Assembly (NCBI GenBank): GCA_937895705.1 | Contig: CALBKM010000035.1 | Coordinates: 14,518-78,517, forward strand | DNA length: 64,000 nt | Origin: an uncultured Clostridia bacterium | GTDB lineage: Bacteria > Bacillota > Clostridia > Lachnospirales > Lachnospiraceae | Direction: 5' to 3' | Shown here: one piece after another, positions 1 through 9,509 of the stretch | How the letters are laid out: each line of letters opens with the position of its first letter | How positions within the stretch are numbered: the first letter of the stretch is position 1 | Notes under the pieces: generated by a model | The model's input: the letters and a program-made list of their open reading frames with translations, nothing else | What the model was told of the DNA's origin: nothing | The model's database searches: none | Program-made: the position numbers and the translations under genes

Positions 1-2212
1 TGTGACGGAAGTGGACGAGGCGAGAAAAGCGGCGGACGAGCTGACGAAGTTTGCTCCGTCGGAGCTGATTTGTAATGCATCCTTTGCCATGAGCGGCGTA
101 GATTTGGAGGACTTTAAGAGCCGGTATCATATGGCGGTGGAGACGCTTGAGGAGCGGTTCTTTGACGGTGGTGCCTGCGAACGGTCTTTGATGAACCATT
201 TTAAGGTAGGAACTTTGGCGGGCTTGGGACTCAACGATTTCCCACTGGGCGGTATTGCGGCCGGTGCGGTGATGCAGTACTTAAAAGAAACCCAAAAGAC
301 CTCTATGGAACATATTACTCAGATTCAGACTTATGTAACCGGAAAGTACATGATTTTGGACAGCAGTACCAGACGGAATCTTGAGCTTACGGAGACGCTC
401 CGAGAGAAGCAAAAGAGGGGGTCACTGCTTTGGGTGCTTGATAAAACGAAAACGGCTATGGGTGCACGTTTGCTCCGTAGCTGTATCGAGCAACCGCTTT
501 TGGAGAAAGAGGAAATCAACGGCCGTCTTTCTGCAGTAGAGGAATTAAAGGAAAACGGTATTACAAGAGCAGAGCTTCGGGAGTATTTAAATGCGGTGTA
601 CGATTTGGAACGTTTGCTTAGTCGTGTGACCTATCGTTCTGCCAACCCGCGGGATATGCTGGCGTTTCAGACCTCTCTTTCCATGCTTCCGCCCATTAAG
701 ACGTTGCTGACGGATTTGGAAGCTCCGTTATTAAAAAAGATTGATGAAGAACTGGATACCTTATCGGATTTAAGCGCCTTAATCGAGGCGTCCATTGACC
801 CGGATGCGCCGCTGACCGTAAAGGAAGGCAGCATCATTAAGAGCGGGTATAACGAAGAGGTGGACCGCCTGCGCCTTGCAAAGACCGAAGGCAAGGGTTG
901 GCTTGCAGAGGTGGAGGAACGGGAGCGTGAGGCTACCGGCATCAAGAATTTAAAGATTAAGTTTAACCGGGTGTTCGGCTATTATTTTGAGGTAACCAAC
1001 TCTTATCAGAATCTGGTACCGCAGACCTGGATCCGGAAGCAGACGTTGACCAATGCGGAACGTTATACTACGGAAGAGTTAAAGAAGCTGGAAGAAGATA
1101 TTTTAGGAGCGGAGGACAAGCTCTTTTCCTTAGAATATTCCTTGTTTGCGGAAATCCGTGAGGCGGTGGCTGCAGAGGTGGTCCGCATTAAGCAGACCGC
1201 AAAGGCGGTTGCTTGGCTGGATATGTTTGCGTCATTGGCGACGGTGGCGGAAAAGAACCGTTTTGTACGACCGGAAATCAATAAAGAAGGCGTGTTACAT
1301 ATCGTAGGCGGCAGACATCCGGTGGTAGAGCAGATGATTCCGAATGATATGTTTGTGGAGAATGACACCTACCTGGACAACCAGGATAAGCGCATTTCCA
1401 TTATTACCGGTCCGAATATGGCCGGAAAATCCACCTATATGCGCCAGACGGCGCTGATTGTGCTGATGGCACAACTGGGTAGCTTTGTGCCGGCAAAAGA
1501 GGCGAAAATCGGCATATGCGACCGTATCTTCACCCGTGTAGGTGCGTCCGACGATTTGGCTTCCGGACAGAGTACCTTTATGGTAGAAATGACCGAGGTG
1601 GCAAATATTTTACGAAATGCCACCAAGAACAGTCTTTTGATTTTAGATGAAATCGGCAGAGGTACCAGTACCTTTGACGGCTTAAGTATTGCCTGGGCGG
1701 TGGTGGAGCATATCGCAGATCCGAAGTTAATCGGTGCCAAGGCGTTGTTTGCGACCCATTATCACGAGCTGACAGAGCTGGAGGGAAAGCTTCCGGCGGT
1801 ACATAACTATTGCATTGCGGTCAAGGAGCAAGGTGAGGATATTGTGTTCCTGCGTAAAATCATTCCTGGCGGTGCGGACAAGAGCTACGGAATCCAGGTA
1901 GCAAAGCTGGCGGGCGTACCGAGTGCGGTGCTGGCTCGTGCAAGAGAAATTTCAGATGAGCTGGCAGAACGGGATATTACGAAGAATGCCGCGTCAATTG
2001 AAGTAAAACAGGGCGGAAAGGCCGGAGGTAGGGCAAAGTTCGGAAAGACCGATAAAGATGCCTTAAACGGCCAAATAACCATGTTCGGTACGGAAGAATC
2101 CGAGGATGCGGGTATTGCAAAGACGCTAAGAGAGCTGAATCTGGCCATGATGACACCGATTGATGCGCTGAATATGCTGTACAAGCTGCAGGAGCAGGCG
2201 AAGAACAAGTAG
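1..2212 (+). CDS. mutS: DNA mismatch repair ATPase MutS (5' end outside window)
   Basis: MutS binds mismatches and small loops and recruits MutL. The frame is already open at the left edge, so the gene is cut; 736 residues are visible against a usual 870-880, and the mismatch-reading domain I is outside. Seen: connector, lever and clamp helices, then the ABC-type ATPase with Walker A GPNMAGKST at about visible residue 470, a Walker B region LLILDEIGRGTS near 546, and a C-terminal helix-turn-helix. Near the tail QITMF (visible residues about 691-695) fits a QxxLF-type sliding-clamp-binding motif. mutL follows after two lipoprotein genes, consistent with the mutS-mutL pairing of Firmicutes. Confidence 0.97.
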   Translation, partial: VTEVDEARKAADELTKFAPSELICNASFAMSGVDLEDFKSRYHMAVETLEERFFDGGACERSLMNHFKVGTLAGLGLNDFPLGGIAAGAVMQYLKETQKTSMEHITQIQTYVTGKYMILDSSTRRNLELTETLREKQKRGSLLWVLDKTKTAMGARLLRSCIEQPLLEKEEINGRLSAVEELKENGITRAELREYLNAVYDLERLLSRVTYRSANPRDMLAFQTSLSMLPPIKTLLTDLEAPLLKKIDEELDTLSDLSALIEASIDPDAPLTVKEGSIIKSGYNEEVDRLRLAKTEGKGWLAEVEEREREATGIKNLKIKFNRVFGYYFEVTNSYQNLVPQTWIRKQTLTNAERYTTEELKKLEEDILGAEDKLFSLEYSLFAEIREAVAAEVVRIKQTAKAVAWLDMFASLATVAEKNRFVRPEINKEGVLHIVGGRHPVVEQMIPNDMFVENDTYLDNQDKRISIITGPNMAGKSTYMRQTALIVLMAQLGSFVPAKEAKIGICDRIFTRVGASDDLASGQSTFMVEMTEVANILRNATKNSLLILDEIGRGTSTFDGLSIAWAVVEHIADPKLIGAKALFATHYHELTELEGKLPAVHNYCIAVKEQGEDIVFLRKIIPGGADKSYGIQVAKLAGVPSAVLARAREISDELAERDITKNAASIEVKQGGKAGGRAKFGKTDKDALNGQITMFGTEESEDAGIAKTLRELNLAMMTPIDALNMLYKLQEQAKNK

Positions 2213-2216
2213 AAGG

Positions 2217-2237
2217 TATCATCAATTTATGATGATA
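2217..2237. repeat. Perfect 8-bp inverted repeat after mutS
   Basis: TATCATCA, five-base loop, TGATGATA directly follows the mutS stop codon. It could form a small hairpin, but no T-run follows, so it is not a convincing intrinsic terminator. It may be an RNA 3'-end or processing structure. Confidence 0.35.
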
Positions 2238-2323
2238 AGCTTAAGAAGGCGTATCTTTGTGAGGAGAAGGTATAAGTAACAGTTTAAGTTCCTTGGAATG
2301 GAAAAAAGGTAAGGAGGGAGTTT

Positions 2324-3730
2324 ATGAGGAGGCGGATAAGGCGTTATGTTCTGTTTTCGATGTTATTTTTGATTTCGATTGCACTGACGGCCTGCAACAA
2401 AACCGCAGAAACGGATAGCCAAGGAACTCCTGCGCCTTCCGTGACGCTGATACCGACGCCGGAACCGACAGACACACCCGCACCTACGGCAACCCCGGTT
2501 CCTGCAAGAGAAGCAATGCTGGCAAACTTCCGGTATGATGAATGTAAAATCATTGATTGTGAAGAGTATTACTTTGAGGTGCTTTCGTTTGTCAAGCGAA
2601 GTGAAGGAGGGTATGCAATTGAAGCTGTGTTTGAAAACAGGCATAGCTTTGCACTCGATATAAGAATATATGAATTGCGTATTAATTTCTTAAAGGCTCC
2701 GGCACTTTCTGATTTCACCGATAAGAAAAAAACAATTGAGGCAGGGGAGAGAGTAAAAGTAGAATTTCTTATTCCGGAATACTTCCCGGCACAGTTGGGA
2801 ATTACGAAGTTAGAAGATTTTCAAAGTGCATCGTTTCAATTGTCGATTACCGAGAAAGATTATGATGGAATGGGATATTATGTATTTGATGACATAGTGT
2901 TTTATCCGTTTGGACGTGAGAGTCTTTTGCCGTATGAACATATGCTTGAGGAAGACGACGTTGTTTTGGTGGAACGTGAGGATGTAAAACTGTACGTGAC
3001 CGATTTCTTTTTTGAAGAGAACGAACCGTGTTATGTATACTTTTATTGGGAAAACAACACAGAATCCCCCTTGTATTATGCCTTTCAAAATGAGTCGGTA
3101 AACGGATATATGTGCGATTCTTTTTGGTGGTCGGAGGTTTCGTTAGAACCGGGAATGTGCGGGTATGATTTTTTTAGCTTTAACGCATCGGATTTAAAAG
3201 AATGCGGGATTACATCTGTTACAGAGCTTGCGTTTGATGCAAAGTTATATTATGATGCCGGTTTATGGCATTGGAGGGATTTGGTAAATGAGACTTTTTG
3301 TGTGTATCCGTTAGGGAAGGAAGCGGTTCAGAAACAGGAGCGTAAGCCGCAGGATACGGATAGAGTGATTTTTGATACGGACGACTATAAGATGGTGATT
3401 ACCGGTTTTTCCAGAAACAGCAGTGGTGGGACGGCTTGGGGGATAGTATATGAATATATTATCCATGTTTATGTTGAAAATAAGACGGACCGACAATTAC
3501 AATTTGTGGTAAATGAGGCGAAAATAAATGGGGAAGAGTACAAAGCCTATTATAATCGCAGTAGTGTATGTGCCGGAAAAAATAGGTACATGGAATTATC
3601 CTGGGAAGATAAACAATGGATTGAGAATTATCCGGAATTAGATAGTCTTGAACTAACGGTGCAGATTAAAAATATGGATGATGAGAAGCAGAGTGTTGTA
3701 TTAGAGGAAACGTTTGCGGTGATTCCGTAA
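2324..3730 (+). CDS. Predicted lipoprotein, unknown function
   Basis: 468 residues, preceded by AAGGAGGG seven bases before ATG. The N-terminus is a lipoprotein signal peptide: Arg-rich n-region, hydrophobic core, lipobox LTAC with Cys24. A Thr-Pro-rich linker (repeated TP pairs, about residues 35-60) follows, a spacer common in surface lipoproteins of Lachnospiraceae. The rest has alternating hydrophobic/aromatic strands, suggesting immunoglobulin-like beta domains, and several Tyr/Trp-rich segments. I do not recognise a named family. It lies between mutS and mutL with a second lipoprotein of the same style, so the pair probably belongs together; a role in DNA repair is unlikely because the product should be extracytoplasmic. 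Confidence 0.85.
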   Translation: MRRRIRRYVLFSMLFLISIALTACNKTAETDSQGTPAPSVTLIPTPEPTDTPAPTATPVPAREAMLANFRYDECKIIDCEEYYFEVLSFVKRSEGGYAIEAVFENRHSFALDIRIYELRINFLKAPALSDFTDKKKTIEAGERVKVEFLIPEYFPAQLGITKLEDFQSASFQLSITEKDYDGMGYYVFDDIVFYPFGRESLLPYEHMLEEDDVVLVEREDVKLYVTDFFFEENEPCYVYFYWENNTESPLYYAFQNESVNGYMCDSFWWSEVSLEPGMCGYDFFSFNASDLKECGITSVTELAFDAKLYYDAGLWHWRDLVNETFCVYPLGKEAVQKQERKPQDTDRVIFDTDDYKMVITGFSRNSSGGTAWGIVYEYIIHVYVENKTDRQLQFVVNEAKINGEEYKAYYNRSSVCAGKNRYMELSWEDKQWIENYPELDSLELTVQIKNMDDEKQSVVLEETFAVIP

Positions 3731-3770
3731 TTTTGATTCGGCATAAAAAAGTATAAAAAGAGGTTTTTAA

Positions 3771-4448
3771 ATGAAAGTAAATAAGTATGTTGTAATAGGC
3801 ATCGGATGTTTAACACTTAGTTTTGCAGGGTGTAGGAAAGTGGAATTAGGCCCACTTCCGACTTTGGCACCGACACCGACAGCTTCGGTAACGTCTGAGG
3901 TGTTGTCAGGGCAATCGGAAGAGCATGTTACTCCACAGGTCACATCAAAAGCGGAGATATCCGGACAACAAAGGGTGTATCACGGGGATGCCTATAAGTT
4001 TTACGAAGTAGATACGGCATTATACCTGCAAGATCCGGAGTTGGCGCGGTTTAAAATCAGAGGTGTTTACGAAGATGTCATTGATTTTGACAACGGTTTT
4101 CACGGGCTGTTTGTGGGACAGGTAGTTACTATGTTCGGAGACAGGAATGTCACCAAAGACCATGAAGCGCTGCTATCCTATGTGGTTGCGGCAGAAGATG
4201 AAGCAGGAGAAGTGATATATTTAGAGGTATACTACGGACCGTCCGGACCGGCAATCGGAGGAAGCGAAGGCGAGAATTATGCCAAAGCTGCGGAAGAATT
4301 AGAGAATGTGATTCGCAGCATTGAACCGATAGATTATGAATGTGAGTGTACTTATTTTGATTTGTTTCCTTTCGGAGGAGGTACGGTTATGGGAACGAAA
4401 GACGGAAAAGGATATTATCGGGCGGAAATCGGCGGAGTCTGGTACTAA
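3771..4448 (+). CDS. Predicted lipoprotein, unknown function
   Basis: 225 residues, 40 bp after the preceding lipoprotein gene, with AGAGG upstream of ATG. Signal peptide ends in lipobox FAGC with Cys21, followed by a Pro/Thr/Ser-rich linker to about residue 65. The globular part (from about residue 70) starts with DAYKFYEVDTALYL, mixes acidic and aromatic residues, and ends with the glycine-rich segment FGGGTVMGTKDG. No catalytic motif was recognised. It ends about 40 bp before mutL and may be cotranscribed with it. Function unknown. Confidence 0.83.
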   Translation: MKVNKYVVIGIGCLTLSFAGCRKVELGPLPTLAPTPTASVTSEVLSGQSEEHVTPQVTSKAEISGQQRVYHGDAYKFYEVDTALYLQDPELARFKIRGVYEDVIDFDNGFHGLFVGQVVTMFGDRNVTKDHEALLSYVVAAEDEAGEVIYLEVYYGPSGPAIGGSEGENYAKAAEELENVIRSIEPIDYECECTYFDLFPFGGGTVMGTKDGKGYYRAEIGGVWY

Positions 4449-4487
4449 AAACCGGATTATGTTTAAGAAATGAGGAAGGAGCAACAC

Positions 4488-6725
4488 ATGGGAAAGATTG
4501 CTTTACTGGATAAGAATACCATTGATAAGATTGCGGCAGGGGAAGTGGTGGAACGTCCGGCTTCTGTGGTGAAGGAGTTGACGGAGAATGCCATTGATGC
4601 CGGTGCAAATATGATTACAGTGGAGTTAAAAGAAGGCGGAAGCGGGCTGATTCGTATTACGGACAACGGTTCCGGCATCGGGGCGGACGATGTAAAAACC
4701 GCATTTTTGCGCCATTCTACCAGTAAAATCCGTACGGTGGAGGATTTGCTGACTGCAGGAAGTCTGGGCTTCCGAGGTGAGGCACTTTCCAGTATTTCCG
4801 CAGTGGCCCAGGTGGAGCTGATTACAAAGACCAAGGACGCCTTTGTGGGCACCAGATACCAGATTGACGGCGGTGTGGAGCAGGCCATGGAAGAGGCGGG
4901 ATGCCCGGACGGCACCACGTTTCTTATTCGAAATCTGTTTTATAACGTACCGGCACGACGGAAGTTCTTAAAATCCGCTATGTCGGAAGCGGGTCTTTGT
5001 TCGGAGCTGATGCAGCGTATGGCACTTTCCAGACCGGAGATTGCTTATAAGTTTATTAATAACGGAAAGATTGTACTCCAGACCTCCGGAAACGGCAACT
5101 TAAAAGAAGTGATTTACCAGATTTACGGGCGTGAGATTACAGCAAATCTGCTGGAAGTGAATCATATTGAGGAGAGCGCCGGGATTTCCGTCAGAGGCTT
5201 TATCGGAAAGCCGGTGGTATCCCGTGGCAATCGGAATTACGAAAACTACTTTATTAACGGACGGTACATAAAAAGCAGCGTGGTCAGTAAGGCCATCGAG
5301 GAAGCGTATCGCTCTTATATGATGCAGCATAAGTACCCGTTTACGGCATTACATATTTCCATGGATACGGCAATGATTGATGTCAATGTGCATCCGACGA
5401 AGCTGGAGGTGCGGTTTTCCGACAGTGAGGCGGTGTATTATGCCGTGTACCATGCGGTGCGGGATGCATTGGCCGGAAAGAACATGATTCCGCAAGTTGG
5501 ATTCGGAAAAGAAGAGAAGACTACACGCGTAGAATTGCCAAAAAGAGAGACCGGACCGGAGCAATTTGAGACTGCAAGAATGGCGCAGCAGGCAGGGACG
5601 AGACCGGCAGGAGGTAGTGTAACGAGCCCGGCGGGAAACATGACAAGACCGGATGGAAATGCTGTAAAACCGGCGGCTGGAAGCGTGATAAGACCGATGG
5701 AGAAGGTAACAGAGCCGGTCGGAAAGATGAGTGAATCGCTCGGGAAGAACGTTTCGGGAAGTATTGTTTTTGCTGAAAATAAGGTGGTTGAGCAGGTAAG
5801 GCCGACCGCTGCCAAGGCTGTTGAGACAACCGTGCTTCGGGAAGAAAAAGCACCGTACGCGGTTGCTATAAACGACAAGAAAACAGATGATTCTACAAAA
5901 GTAGTATATGCAGATGACTTAAGTAAAGGAAGCTTTGAAGAGGATTTGAGGTCGTTCCAAGAAGAGAAAGAAGTGACTACACAAAAAACGCTACTTCCGA
6001 ATCCGACCGAATCGGTACAGAAGGAACAGGAAAGAAAAATACCGGACGAAGTACAGGATGTTAACGTGCCGGAAACAAAAGCACAGGAACAGCCTGTTTA
6101 CGTCCAGGAACAAATGGAACTTCCGAATCTTCTCAGCGATGAAAATAAAAAGGAATACCGCATTGTGGGCCAGTTGTTTGCTACTTATTGGCTCATTGAA
6201 ATGGATGGACAGCTCTTTATGATCGACCAGCATGCGGCTCATGAGAAGATTTTGTTTGAGCAGACCATGAAACGTATCCGGGAAAAGGAAATGCTGACCC
6301 AGCAGATTGCACCGCCGTATATTGCCAGCCTTTCTCTTCGTGAGGAAGAAGTATTGCAGGCACAGGCGGAGGTGTTGCGTCGTTTGGGATTTGAGTTTGA
6401 ACATTTCGGCGGCAGAGATTATAAGGTCACCGGTGTTCCGGCGGATTTGTGTGGGCTGACCGGTGGAGAGCTTTTTATGCAGCTACTGGACGAATTGGTG
6501 GCGGAAAAACTTCACGGAAGCCCGGAGATGCTGGTGGAAAAGGTGGCTTCTATGTCCTGTAAGGCGGCGGTAAAGGGAAATATGGTGCTTTCGGAGCAGG
6601 AAGCAAAGGCTATGATTGACCTGCTTCTTACCTTGGATAATCCGTACCATTGTCCGCATGGACGGCCGACTACCATATCCATGACGAAACAGGAGATTGA
6701 GAAGAAGTTTAAGCGAATTGTGTAA
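4488..6725 (+). CDS. mutL: DNA mismatch repair protein MutL with endonuclease motif
   Basis: MutL couples MutS recognition to strand removal. Start chosen at 4488 (MGKIALL), six bases after AAGGAG; an upstream in-frame ATG at 4470 lies before that site. The N-terminal GHKL ATPase shows ENAIDAGA, DNGSGI and GFRGEAL. The C-terminal dimerisation domain carries DQHAAHEKILFE (about residues 580-591), the DQHA-x2-E-x4-E nicking motif typical of bacteria lacking MutH, and CPHGRPT near the end. The 745-residue length is long for MutL because of a linker (about 365-560) that includes Pro/Gly-containing near-repeats (about 371-422). No MutH was seen in the window. Confidence 0.97.
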   Translation: MGKIALLDKNTIDKIAAGEVVERPASVVKELTENAIDAGANMITVELKEGGSGLIRITDNGSGIGADDVKTAFLRHSTSKIRTVEDLLTAGSLGFRGEALSSISAVAQVELITKTKDAFVGTRYQIDGGVEQAMEEAGCPDGTTFLIRNLFYNVPARRKFLKSAMSEAGLCSELMQRMALSRPEIAYKFINNGKIVLQTSGNGNLKEVIYQIYGREITANLLEVNHIEESAGISVRGFIGKPVVSRGNRNYENYFINGRYIKSSVVSKAIEEAYRSYMMQHKYPFTALHISMDTAMIDVNVHPTKLEVRFSDSEAVYYAVYHAVRDALAGKNMIPQVGFGKEEKTTRVELPKRETGPEQFETARMAQQAGTRPAGGSVTSPAGNMTRPDGNAVKPAAGSVIRPMEKVTEPVGKMSESLGKNVSGSIVFAENKVVEQVRPTAAKAVETTVLREEKAPYAVAINDKKTDDSTKVVYADDLSKGSFEEDLRSFQEEKEVTTQKTLLPNPTESVQKEQERKIPDEVQDVNVPETKAQEQPVYVQEQMELPNLLSDENKKEYRIVGQLFATYWLIEMDGQLFMIDQHAAHEKILFEQTMKRIREKEMLTQQIAPPYIASLSLREEEVLQAQAEVLRRLGFEFEHFGGRDYKVTGVPADLCGLTGGELFMQLLDELVAEKLHGSPEMLVEKVASMSCKAAVKGNMVLSEQEAKAMIDLLLTLDNPYHCPHGRPTTISMTKQEIEKKFKRIV

Positions 6726-6737
6726 AGGAGGATACCT

Positions 6738-7427
6738 ATGAGCGAAATTATTAAAATGAATGAGAATACATGGCGAATTGAGGACGGTATGGTCCGGATG
6801 TTTTTGCTGACCGGAACAAAGGAAGCACTACTTATTGACAGCGGAATGAATACTCCGAATGCAAGGGAGATTGCGGAGAGCATCACGAACCTTCCGGTAA
6901 AGCTCATTAATACCCATGCGGACGGGGACCATATTGCCGGAAACGAGGCTTTTGGAGAATTTTATATGCATCGGTCGGAGGAAGCTAATTATCGGTTCCG
7001 CGGAAGAACGGGAACGATTCTTCCGGTACAGCAGGGTGACATCCTTGATTTGGGTGACAGACCGCTTGAAATCATTGATTTGCCGGGACATACGCCGGGC
7101 AGTATCGCTATTTTAGATGTAAAGAATCGTGTGTTAATCGGAGGAGATTCCATACAGGACGGGCGCATTTTTATGTTTGGAGAGCATCGGAATCTGTCGG
7201 ATTATATTGAAAGCCTTACGAAGCTTTCTGCTTATGAAGGCAGGTTTGATACGGTATACGCTTCTCACAGTTCCGCAGAGGTGGCGCCGGACATGATTCC
7301 GAAGCTGATTGCAGGAGCAAAGCAGATTTTAGCAGGAGAAGCGAACGGGGAAGAAATCGATATGTTCGGGAATTCCGTGTTGCTGTATCAGTTTGAATAT
7401 GCGGGATTTTTGTGCCCGAAGAAGTAG
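6738..7427 (+). CDS. Metallo-beta-lactamase-fold hydrolase
   Basis: 229 residues, 12 bp after mutL with AAAGGAGG before ATG, so probably cotranscribed. The metal-binding motif is HADGDH at about residues 60-65: His, Asp and His of HxHxDH are present but the second His is Asp, a variant known in parts of the family. Further conserved elements are the PGHTPGSIAI loop, GGDSIQDG (bridging Asp) and SHSSAEV near residue 175. The family includes glyoxalase II-like thioesterases, lactonases and others; the substrate cannot be told from sequence. Confidence 0.88.
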   Translation: MSEIIKMNENTWRIEDGMVRMFLLTGTKEALLIDSGMNTPNAREIAESITNLPVKLINTHADGDHIAGNEAFGEFYMHRSEEANYRFRGRTGTILPVQQGDILDLGDRPLEIIDLPGHTPGSIAILDVKNRVLIGGDSIQDGRIFMFGEHRNLSDYIESLTKLSAYEGRFDTVYASHSSAEVAPDMIPKLIAGAKQILAGEANGEEIDMFGNSVLLYQFEYAGFLCPKK

Positions 7428-7505
7428 CAGAGACGTTATTGGAGTTTGTACATAGTTATGAATCTAAGGATAAGTTATCGTACAGGTGAAGTAAGAGGTG
7501 GAAGT

Positions 7506-8159
7506 ATGGAGAAGGCAATTGATTTTGAGGAACTGTTTGCTTATGTAAAAGATGCCCTTGCGGCTTATGATCACCATGGCGGAGCATCGAAAAATAGAAT
7601 CAAATACAGTCGTTTTGAGCATACCGAGCGGGTGTATCGTTGGATGTTGATTCTGGCGGAGGAATTTGCCTGTGACATTGACATGGAATCTTTAAAAATT
7701 GCAACCATATTCCATGATATTGGCTATTCTTTAAACAAGGAGAATATGCATTCTCATGCCGAGGACGGTGCGATGCTTTGCAGAGAGTATCTGGATGCTA
7801 TCGGGTATCCGGCGGAAAAAGCAGAGTTTATCTGTGATTTGATTGCAAAGCATTCCGATAAGGAGGTGCTTCATCGGGAGGATACACCGTTGGAACTGGT
7901 GCTTTTGATGGAAGCGGATTTGTTTGATGATACGGGAGCTCACGGTATTGTGATGGATGCCTGGATTCAGGCTACCAAAGAGGATGTAAGTTTTGAGTCC
8001 ATTTTGGAGCATATTAAGAAGTTTTCTTTAAAGCAGATGCAGGTAAATCCCATGCGGACGGAAAAGGCTCGGAGAATTTGGGAGGAAAAGAAGGAATTGA
8101 CCAACAAGTTTGTGGAGTCGTTGACGGTGGATTTGTACGGGAAGTGCGAGAATTTGTAG
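7506..8159 (+). CDS. HD-domain phosphohydrolase
   Basis: 217 residues from ATG at 7506, with AAGAGGTGG upstream; an upstream in-frame ATG at 7446 has no ribosome binding site. HD-superfamily signature: a His in the EHTERVYRW helix, the HD pair at about residues 70-71 (FHDIGYS), and a downstream Asp in MEADLFDD. These enzymes hydrolyse phosphate esters of nucleotides and relatives; the substrate is not evident. It lies between the metallo-hydrolase and a Nudix fusion gene. Confidence 0.85.
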   Translation: MEKAIDFEELFAYVKDALAAYDHHGGASKNRIKYSRFEHTERVYRWMLILAEEFACDIDMESLKIATIFHDIGYSLNKENMHSHAEDGAMLCREYLDAIGYPAEKAEFICDLIAKHSDKEVLHREDTPLELVLLMEADLFDDTGAHGIVMDAWIQATKEDVSFESILEHIKKFSLKQMQVNPMRTEKARRIWEEKKELTNKFVESLTVDLYGKCENL

Positions 8160-8187
8160 GCAAGGTGCTACGGAAAGGGGAGAACGC

Positions 8188-9465
8188 ATGAGACGTTTGT
8201 TTACCTTAGATTTGCATGATTATGATGAGGCATGGCGGCATGATTTACGTCCGACGGTGCGGGGAATTGTTGAAAAAGATGGCAAGCTTGGTTTGGTGTA
8301 TGAAGCAGGAGGGGATTATTATGGTTTTCCGGGAGGCGGTATAGAGGATGAGGAAACCTATGAGGAAGCCTTAATCCGTGAGGTCGAAGAAGAAACGGGC
8401 TTGATTGTCATTCCGGAGAGTATTACAGAGTACGGCGGAGCACTTCGGTTAAATAAAAGTACAAGGTTTCCGGAGACGGTGTTTGAACAGGAGAATTTTT
8501 ACTTTAAATGCAGAGTTCGAACTGAAATGGGTACCCAGAATTTACAAGAGGGGGAAGAGGGATTTGAGCTTGCCTTTGTAACTCCGGAAGAAGCTCGAAG
8601 AAAGAACCGTTATGAGAATCACGGACCGGAAAATGGCGGAATTTGGAATGAACGGGAATGTATTATACTTGAAATGTTGATTTTTGATTGCAAATTAGCA
8701 AAAATACCGACGGATATTAAGGATGGCATTTATTATTTCGACGCCCACAATCACGGGGACTTTTTTGATGAGGAAGATGCGGCAGAATGGGATAACGGTC
8801 GCTTAGAAAATAATTGGAAGAAACGTAAATTTCTTGAAAATCCGACAACGAAGAATTTGATAGATGTTATCATTGCTAACGGAAAGGAAGTCATTGACCT
8901 TGCCTGTGGACCGGGAATGGGGCTGATTCCGTCTGTAAAGCAACTGGATCCGGCTTTTCATTGTACAGCATCGGATGCCAGTGCCATGGTTTTGGAACAT
9001 TGGAAGAAGTATCTTGATTGGAACTTTATGACTCACGGCGTAGGTTTTGCGCAGTTTTCGGTACTGGATATGCCGTTTAAAGACAATTCCGTACCGGCCT
9101 TTAGCAGTAATATCGGCTTGTCTTCGGTAAGAGGCGGACAGGAAGATTATGATAAGGCGGTAAAGGAAGTGTACCGCTGCCTCGAACAGGGCGGATACTT
9201 GTATGCAATAGAAAGTGAGTGGATGGATGTTACTGCGATTTTGCAGGTGTTTGAGAAGTGGGGACAGGAACCGTGGACCTGCTTTACAGAACCGCAGATG
9301 AGCTGGCATGACCGCTTTCTTGCGGTGGGCTTTGAGATTGTCTCGGAAGAAGTGGTACAAAACCGTATTTTTACCGAGAAGGATAATGAGCTTGGGGAAG
9401 CGTCGGTGCGGTTCGGAATTCCGGTGGGGACGAAGGAAGCGGCATTTGTGCTGAGGAAAAAGTAA
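8188..9465 (+). CDS. Nudix hydrolase - SAM methyltransferase fusion
   Basis: 425 residues in one uninterrupted frame, with AAAGGGGAG before ATG. The first ~160 residues are a Nudix hydrolase with a complete box (GGGIEDEETYEEAL then REVEEETG, about residues 48-72). From about residue 180 a Rossmann-type methyltransferase follows, with motif I DLACGPGMG at about 237-245, an acidic TASDASAMV strand end, and LDMPFKDNSVPAF corresponding to motif IV. The first half should cleave a nucleoside-diphosphate-linked substrate and the second should transfer a methyl group from SAM. I know of no named family with exactly this pairing; both activities are inferred from domains, and the substrate is unknown. 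Confidence 0.85.
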   Translation: MRRLFTLDLHDYDEAWRHDLRPTVRGIVEKDGKLGLVYEAGGDYYGFPGGGIEDEETYEEALIREVEEETGLIVIPESITEYGGALRLNKSTRFPETVFEQENFYFKCRVRTEMGTQNLQEGEEGFELAFVTPEEARRKNRYENHGPENGGIWNERECIILEMLIFDCKLAKIPTDIKDGIYYFDAHNHGDFFDEEDAAEWDNGRLENNWKKRKFLENPTTKNLIDVIIANGKEVIDLACGPGMGLIPSVKQLDPAFHCTASDASAMVLEHWKKYLDWNFMTHGVGFAQFSVLDMPFKDNSVPAFSSNIGLSSVRGGQEDYDKAVKEVYRCLEQGGYLYAIESEWMDVTAILQVFEKWGQEPWTCFTEPQMSWHDRFLAVGFEIVSEEVVQNRIFTEKDNELGEASVRFGIPVGTKEAAFVLRKK

Positions 9466-9509
9466 TGGTTTGGGTTGCATAAAATTAGTTGATAAGTAAG
9501 GAGGGATTA

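Noticed and set aside
1885..2225. Long reading frames antisense to mutS, mutL and other genes
   Set aside because: They lack ribosome binding sites and mirror the codon pattern of the real genes on the other strand.
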